Positions 26,201-35,200 of a stretch of 64,000 bases of DNA are shown piece after piece; positions within the stretch are counted from its first letter, which is position 1; every line of letters begins with the position of its first letter. The position numbers and the translations under genes are program-made. Below the pieces are notes generated by a model. That model had not been told where the DNA came from and did not search any database. It was given only the letters and a program-made list of their open reading frames with translations. Origin of the DNA: Rutpela maculata (taxonomy: Eukaryota > Arthropoda > Insecta > Coleoptera > Cerambycidae). The DNA lies in NCBI GenBank assembly GCA_936432065.2, contig OW386285.2, positions 407,108,547 through 407,172,546 of the forward strand, written 5' to 3'.

Positions 26201-29200
26201 GATAAAAAATCTCGGATTTCACCACCAAAAACGCCTTGTGTTAATATCGCATGGCCGACGTATTAAATAAAATACGCGTTGCTATGGATATTACTTTTTC
26301 TGCTTCTCACATCGTCAGAAAAAGTACTATTACCCCCATCGTTGATGGCAACGCACTAAAAAGTCAAACTTTAATGTCGTGAAATAAGTTAAGAAATGTC
26401 ATGTTTTCCTGACGTTTAAAGAAAAACACTTTTTTTAAGATAATTTGCATTTCCTATTTGCGTGCTCATATACACGTTACTTTTTTGGACTTTAGATTAC
26501 ACCGAGAAAATTAGCCTAAAGAAAATCTTTGCTACCACTTTTTTTGCTATTAGAGCATATATTTCTTTTATAACAGTAAACACTCTATGTTGCATTTAAA
26601 AAAATCGGTATGCTGCAGCACTTCACAGTAACAGAAACATTTTTTTCTGGAATCATAAATAGTCTATACTGTAACACAATAAAATATTTTATAAAACTTG
26701 AATTTACAATCACTAAATAATTTCTAACTACCACTGAAATGTACTTTGTTACTACAGTAAGTCAAATTTTGTATAAATATTTTAACTGCAGTTGAAAACT
26801 TTATTATTGTTCCTAAAAAAAACTTAGCTGGTGCAAAAGAGAATTCTTTAAAAAATTAAGCTAATGCATGCGCTTTGCGAAAGTAGACTCGGTTCTCGTC
26901 ATAAGAGAAGTGAACTTCTAATTTAGCCTTCTTATTGTTTTTGCTGGTTATGCTGCGTTGGCTGGAAGAAGAATCTCATTATTGCATTATTCTCTCATTC
27001 CTCACAATACAATCATATTTGTATTGGGGCTTGCGGCCATCACATCGCCATAATTGCTAATCGGTGCGCTAATCTAGTGCTAATTTGTACATTATTGTTA
27101 CCGTCATCGAGTGACCACTACTGACTGGAGTGGTGTACCTATAGTACAGTTGGTTTCAAAAAAAACTGGTACACTTTCTTTTAGCTATGTAAATCATTCG
27201 TTCTTTGATTGATATTAATAATCTTACAAATGTTACTTTGACGTTAATCAGTGGCGTCATTATTAAAAATGGTTCGACATCTAACAGATATTCAAAAATT
27301 TCGAATTGTTTCTAAAATTGAAGATAGTTGGTCCATAAGAAGACTTGCTGCTGAATACAATGTGAGTAAAACCACGATAATGAGTGTTAAAAAACAATGG
27401 GAAACCAACCAAACGGTATCCCGTAAAGTTGGTTCCGGTAGGCCCGGCCCAGAAAGAGCAATAATCAAGAAGATGAAAATCTTATAAATTACCTAAGAGA
27501 AAACCTTTTTTAGACTGCAGTAAATGCAATTTCAGAGTCAAATTTCCCTGCTTCTGTGTCTACTGCTTGCAGAAGAATAAAACTACAAAGCGACTTGAAG
27601 AGTTGTTCAGCGGCTAAAAAATACAAACTTTCAGAAGAAACGAAGCAGGGTCGGATTATTTTTGCACTCAACTATATAATCAATGATGAAAACTTCTGGG
27701 GACAAGGTGTCTTTTCTGACGAAAATGTTTTTAAATCCTGTAACGATGGACATGTTCGCGTATATAGGCCTCCTTCCACCAGATACGACGAAAAATATAC
27801 TTTCGATCCACAAATATCAGGAAGGTTTTCAGTCAATGTCTGGGCTTGGATGAGCCTGAATGGGTTAGGTGTGTGTTGGAACAGTGGTGGTCATCTCAAT
27901 TCCATTAAATATATTGAAATATTAGACAATATTATGTTGCCGTCAGTAATAGAGGTGTTTCCGGAAAATAATTTTATTTTCCAACAAGACAACTGCTCCA
28001 TACATACGGCCCATCGTGTCAGGCAATGGTTTCTTAATAAAAACATAGAGTTGTTACCGTGGCCATCTAAAAGTCCGGATTTAAATCCAATTGAAAATGT
28101 TTGGGGACTAATGGTGAAACATATAAGAAAATTAAATAACCATCCAAATAATGCCCAAGAATTGGAAGGGATAATTGAAGACACTTGGGAGAACTTGTCG
28201 CAAGAAGTTGACCTTGCAAGAAATTTGATTTTGTCCATGCCTGCAAGACTTCAGGCAGTTTTAGACGCTAATGGAGCAATGACAAAATATTAGTTAATTT
28301 TGTATTACGTAGTTGAAGTTCATTTATTTTATTTTTTTTATTGTATTTTTATGTTCAGTTTGCATTGTTTACATTTTTTTTAATCTCAAGTGGTATTTTT
28401 GTGTTCTTATCTTAAAACTAGAATTATCATTATTCAGTTAGTATTTTAATTACAACCATTAGTAGAATTATCCGTAACAAATATTATTTTTTTAAACAAT
28501 AATATGGCAGGCTTGAAAATGTTTTGAAAAAGTTATTTTCTAATTAGTTTTTAAAATTCCATTTGAATAAAATAAAAAAGAAAGGTTTAATAAGTTTAAA
28601 AACACTAAGAAAACCGGTCTCCTCCAAAAAACCCAGGTCCGGGGTAAATCACCTCTTCTCCACCCCCCTCTCGACATGCCTGGCCGGCCCTATTTACAGA
28701 CATATGCACACAACTAAACTATTAAGATTTTCGATTACAAGAGTTGTACCAGTTTTTTTTTAAATCAACTGTACATGCCACGTGGTGTGGTGCGGTATAC
28801 ATGCTAATCTTTGGGTACTTGTCGTGTGTCGTGTACACAAATTATGTATTAATTAGTGGTGAAGATATATTTTGTGATTAGTGATTACTAATTAGTGGTG
28901 CAAACCCTTTCGATTCCAATTATTTTCGAGTTGAGGTTATCATTATCCGTGCTTTGGCAAAATTTCTAGTATAATGGTTAATGAAAAAAAATGACACATT
29001 TATTTATCAAAATGTCATTTCAATAAGTTTTAATGAGCATTTATTTTCCTTTCTTGTGGAAATCATTGACATAGAGAGTTGCATTTTCTTTCAAGATTTG
29101 AAAACTTATGATACGTACGTTATAATTACACGAAATGCAAATAATTATGTATCAGTATGATTAGGTTAAGAAACGTGAAACTGATTTATTTATTTTATGT

Positions 29201-32200
29201 CAAGAATTTTCAATTTTCATCTGGCAATGTTCATTCGTCCTTTGGAAAAATTTTTAGTATAATTAAGGAGCTTCCAGCAGAAAGAAAGTGCCAAAAGTAA
29301 AATTTAAACAGCTTCCTATTGGCAACGAACCGCTTTCTGCATATTAGTTAGTAGGTGTTATATAGAAATTTTTGATTGTAATAAATTTTACTTTTGGCAC
29401 TTAGCCCCCTTCTACCGGAAACTCCTCAATTGCATATTATTTATTTATCAAAATGTTGCATTTCTTTTCTTTTATTGTGGAAATCACTGACATAATTGCA
29501 TTTTCAGTAGGTGCCTATAGATTAATAAATGTTAAACTGATTTTATTTCTTTTCTTGCATTATATACAGCAATGTATTTTTAAATAAACAACTCGGGCAT
29601 TAAAAAACATTTATGTGTTTATAAAACCACTTTTTCCTTGTCCTGAAAAAATGAATCATGCACCTAGCTAATTTTGTCTATTTAATTTAGAAGGCTTGTA
29701 CAGGCCTTTCAAGATTAACCATCAAATTTTAAATTTGGATGGGACACCTCAAAATATGAAAAAAAATCCTATATGTATGAAGGTATGTTCAGAAATGCAA
29801 CGTTGAAGAATTATACCACAAAAATGGCAGCTAAAAATTTTGAAATCCTTCATAAGTCATTTTCGGATACCTATACCTCCATAGGAAATATTTTTCATAT
29901 TTAGAAATACCTATTCCAAATTTACAATTTGACCGGTTAATCCTGAAACACCCTGTATAATGGCAATAAAAAATCTTACTGGGGTAGCAAAACTATTTTA
30001 TAATGTCAGCAAAGTTACTTTACAGTAACAGTAAACACCCTGTATAATGGCAATAAAAAAATCTTGCTAGGGGAGCAAAACTATTTTATAATGCCAGCAA
30101 AGTTACTTTATAGTAACAGTAAACTACTTTGCGGCTATAGGCAAATCAATCTACAGTGACTCCAAGTCTCTTTTTGGTGGTATTGAAGTCAATTTATATT
30201 CCTTGCAAGTTACTTTATACTGACAGAAATATATTTTGCCAACAACAGCAATTTCTCCTTAACAATAGTAGCAATGTTATCTTCCTGGATCAGAAAAGTT
30301 ATTTTTTATGAAATAAGTATACTGTGGTTGTAAAGTACTGCCAGCAAATCAAAATTTTCTGCTACAGCACAGAACTACACTGACGCCTATGTTATTAGAG
30401 TTTTCTGCTACTACAGCTTATTTTTTCGCTATGATGGTGAAAAAATTTTCTCGGTGTACAGCGAAAATTCAACCAACTCTTGTTCAGGAATAAAGTAACA
30501 AACACATTAAAAATAAATTTTTGTAAATTAATATTGTATTGTATTACTCTTAATTTTTGAAATAAGTGCAAGTTTCTCATACTTTCAATGTCTAACAGGT
30601 CTATAGACCCATACAAATAAATATATTTTAACTATTTATATTAAAAACTAACTCACTAACATACCTTTTGCACTGGAAGACTTTCTGAAGACTGGCAGAC
30701 TCTTTAGATACTTATTCTTCTTATCGGTTTGTTGCCTTTTCTTTTCTTCGAACTTCGAAAACCCAGGCACTTGTGTCCTTGAGTGTTCCGCATGACTCTG
30801 GCGGGACTTCTTCTGTCTCTCCTGGTCCATATGGTTTCGATAACATTTCGAACAATATCCTAAAAGAAATCGATGGAAAGATCTCTGTTTAGAAACTATC
30901 AAGTCGAAAAAAACCATTTCTCGCTGATATGGTAAAAAATTAGCAAACAAAAAATATGGAAAGGTGTAAAGACCAATATAAAATAGAACATACTCTTAAG
31001 TAATTAATCTACATAAAATTGTTTTATATCAAAATGTGTATTATTCTGGGAACTAGGCTTACTTATATATTTTAATTGCTCTTTTGAAAATACTTAGTAA
31101 TACTGTTATCCTTGGTTATGCATCTTATGGCCATTATTGATAGTAGAAGAATTTTTAACTAATATGGTATTGGTATTAGTTACTAACACTGTATTTGTCT
31201 CGCATCTTATGCCACATGCATACATATTGGCATCGGGGCCATTGAGCATCACCGGAGTCAAGTGTGGTTTGCTGGTGGTAATGGTAACTAGGTTCATGTG
31301 ATTATATTTTACATTGTATTTTTGCTGTGAAAAAAATGGCTTACATTATTCGAAAGGACAACTGTCTCTCCCACTCAAACAAAACTTAAAATCTGACAAA
31401 AGTACTTTGAAATATTTATGCACCATGTTAATATTCTATTAACTCTCTTATTCTGTCTCTTCTAATACTCGTACATTAAATTTTGACAAAAAAATAATTT
31501 TAAATGAGCTTTGAATTAAATAAAGACAAATAAAACATCTATATTATATATAAAAAATCTTATTTATAAATGAATTATTTTCATAACTTTCTCTCTAGTT
31601 AGCAGTTAATACCAAACTAGATAATAAATAATAACAAAATTCTTAATAAATATTTGCATATAAAAAGACTTATATAATCATCAGTGTTAAAAATTTCCTG
31701 TTATCTCGTATTGTGTACAGCAGCTTCTGAAGAGGAAATTAATTAAATAGAATTAATTGACTCATTTACATAATTTGCAGTCATGCGTGTCATAAATATT
31801 TATTTTAAAAACAACTCTGTGAAATATTACAACTCATAAAAACAGTAATATTTTTATTAGTCTATGTTTTGGTTAGCAAATATGTATTTAAATTTCATTT
31901 AAAATGTCGAAAACAAATTATTAGTACATGGAAATAATTGTTTAAATGTGTTTGTGAGTAATATATAAATATTATGATTATTATTTATGTGGAAAATACA
32001 TATTATAAATGAATAACAATGGATATAAATTTCCTGTGAAATATTGACAAGAATGAGTGTGACATCTAATGCAAAGAGAAAAACATACATTTTTGCCAGA
32101 AATAACAGGCACAGCTGTGGACATGTGTTTCAGTATTATTGATGCTCATCAGCATAGCGTAGCTTTAGGATTGTTTTATGGATTAGGGGCAAAATTAACA

Positions 32201-35200
32201 TAGGATGGAAAGTATAGATACAGTAATTCATTTGCACTTTCGCCATATAATTCCAATAACTCCGAAAAAAGAGTCCATTTCATTGTTAAATCTCTGGTAA
32301 GAGGTGCTGACTTGCATGCACGAAACGTGGAATTTAGCAAGGTCTTTGATACGGTAAACCACTCTCTCCTTATCAAGGAACTCTATAAAATTGGAATTGG
32401 TCCTCCTTTATTATCTTGGATAGTCATATCTATCTGATGGAACCCAGCAGGTTCTCATTGATGGATGTATTTCAGAGACATTCTTTGCAATATTTGTGCC
32501 TCTTGGTTTTCATATTGGCCCCTTATTATTCAATTTATCCATCAATGATATTGCTAAAACTATAAATTTTTAATTTTTGCGGACGACTTGAACATATTTA
32601 GTGATCTTTATTCTCTGGATGACTGCCCAGATTAAAAAAACAATTTGATTCAATTTATTCATGGTGTGAAGACAACACAATGTTGATATATACTATTCTA
32701 TGTCATTTAGTCACAGGTTGCTGCCCATAAGTCCTGACTACAATATTATTAATGTGAGCTTACGTAATGGTTTATCCGTTATATTTGATTCTAAACTTTC
32801 TTTTTCTGAGCATTTCGAACAAATGTTCGGGAAGGCAAATAAAATGTTAGGGCTTCTTAAGAGAACGGCTCAGGATTTTTCAAATTCTCGAGCATTAACT
32901 ATTTTATATATTTCTCTCGTTAGATCTATTACGGAATATTGCAACATTGTTTGGTCACTGAACTACAACATATATATCTATAGAATTGAATATGTTTAAG
33001 ACTAATTTGCCCAACTTATATGCTATAAACTAAGATCAAGGGGTATTTTTCTTAACCCGTGAGGAAGCAAAATCAAATTTTGAAATTACTTCCTTAGATA
33101 ATAAGCGCCAATATTACGATGTTTGTTTCGCCTTCAAAATTATCAACAACTACATACCAGTTCTACTGATTGCTTGTAGTCTATGCGTTTTAACGTACCA
33201 TCTTTCAACACTAGAAATATATTCACTCTGTCTGTAATATATTTCAAACATACGCAATGTACACGTACTATACTTCTGTAATAGTATATTAGTGTTGCCA
33301 TTTAGTTTCTAATCTTATCTTTGCATTTCGCTTTTTCTCTTAATGTTCAGTTTAGTAACTGTTAAATTAAATTATTAGGATTAGTATTACCATGTAAATG
33401 TATTTATATGTATTTAAAGAAAATAACTAATTAAATGTATAAATCTCAGATTTCAACATTTCTTCAAATAAAAACAATATATCAAATTTATAATTGCAAT
33501 GGCCAGTATTTTTAAAATAAAATTATGATGGCAATACTATTATAGGCTAGGCGACAGGTAGTTCAATAAGGAAATAATTAGTGGAAAGCTGGAAATTGCT
33601 TTAATCGCTTTATTTGGACCCAGATATTACTCTCCCAAGTTTTCCCCCTCAAGCGAAGTCGGCGGTGGCCCTTCTGGCCCTAAGAAGGTACCATTTTTCG
33701 GTTTTTTGCAAATATCTCCCAAACCATCAACTTTATCAACAAAATACCTATTATAAAAAATAGTCTAGAGTAAATTTGCTACAAAAAAGTTCTTTACCGT
33801 TTGTCTCTAAAGTGAACCGTTACGATGCTACGACCAATCAAAGTGATTCTGCGGAAAAGTTATCGTCTTCGACGATCGCACAAGCATGATGCTGCTAATG
33901 TTTTTTTTGATGAGTCCACAAGCAAAATTTTTGTGTAATGACACAAACAAACGAAGATTGATCGACTTGTTGCGCGTCAAATTCGAAAGCGAAGGAATCG
34001 AAACCAGACAAGCTCCAGAAGATGCCGATGTGCTCATCGTTACCATCGCACTCGAGTTATCTCGGCCCAACAATTCGGTCATTATAGTGGCTGAAGATAT
34101 AGATATCCTGGTCATCTTGGCGGCTCGTGTGCCACCCTCCACGAAAATGTATTTTATGAAACCCGGCAAGGGTTCAACCAAACAACAACTATTTTGCACA
34201 ACAAGTTTCAATCTCCCGCCGTGTGTGCAAGAAAACATCCTCTTGTTGCATGCGTTTAGTGGGTGCGATACAACGTCTTCGTTTTTCAGACAGGGCAAAA
34301 TGAAATTCGTAACATTGCTGAAGAGTAATGAGGAACTGCAGACAGCTGTTAGGGTTTTCCGAGACGTGAACGCAAACCCCGATGAAATTGACAAAGCGGG
34401 CCAGTTGGTTGTGGCTAGGCTTTATGACAACAAAACCATGAGTTGCGGTTCCAACTGTTTGCAAAATCTCTAAGCAAACATCGATTTAATCTCGCAAGCC
34501 TACCTCCCACCGAATCAGCGGCACGTGAGCACTCTTTAAGAACATACCATCAAGTCCAAACATGGTATGGAAATGATACAAATCCACTGGATTGGGGCTG
34601 GAAAAATTCTCAATGTGGTTTGGCTCCCATACCTACGACGAGGGATTCGGCGCCACAAACGCTTCTAAACACAGTGTCCTGCAAATGTTCGAAATGATGT
34701 AATGCAGCGTGTGGTTGCAGGAAAACGGGCCTCCGATGCTCCAGAATCTGCATGAATTGTATGGGACGGTCATGTACAAATGCTGCCGAGGAAGATGATA
34801 TGATGATAGAGACATCGATGTTAATCTTGAGCGCCCTGTGACGTCGGACAAATGTACCGATGCAGACGTTGAAAGCGATGACGGAGAAATTGAGGTGGAC
34901 GATCAAGACTGCCAGCCTTCATCAAAACAGTTGAAAATCGACTAACTTTGACATTTGAACAGTGGATTAGGCCTTCTGGGGACACCACTTACAAAAAAAC
35001 GCGCCATTTACTCTACCGCCCGATGGTGTGGAAAAGAGTGATTTTATGTCAATACTAGTCAATAATAATACTAATCGTAGGTACTTTGCCACAGCTGTTT
35101 ACATTGAAAAGCTGTTACACTTGTAACAAGTTAACAGCTTGTGCACCTGGAATGCTGACAAATATTTATAACATGTAGAAACTTTGATATGGCATATGAT

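Larger units (their letters stand above)
26500..30456. mobile_element. Possible TA-flanked composite element containing the Tc1 insertion
   Basis: CACCGAGAAAATT at 26500 and AATTTTCTCGGTG ending at 30456 are perfect inverted termini, each bordered by TA (26498-26499, 30457-30458). Both terminal regions share GTAACAGTAAAC-type motifs (26520-26770 and 29960-30400), consistent with one element. The interior holds a Tc1 element (27147-28771) and a small MITE (29265-29427). Two separate elements of one family is the alternative. Confidence 0.5.

Noticed and set aside
33828..34394. 188-codon minus-strand ORF opposite the PIN/FEN1-like remnant
   Set aside because: It is the shadow of the plus-strand coding sequence, which has the recognisable motifs.
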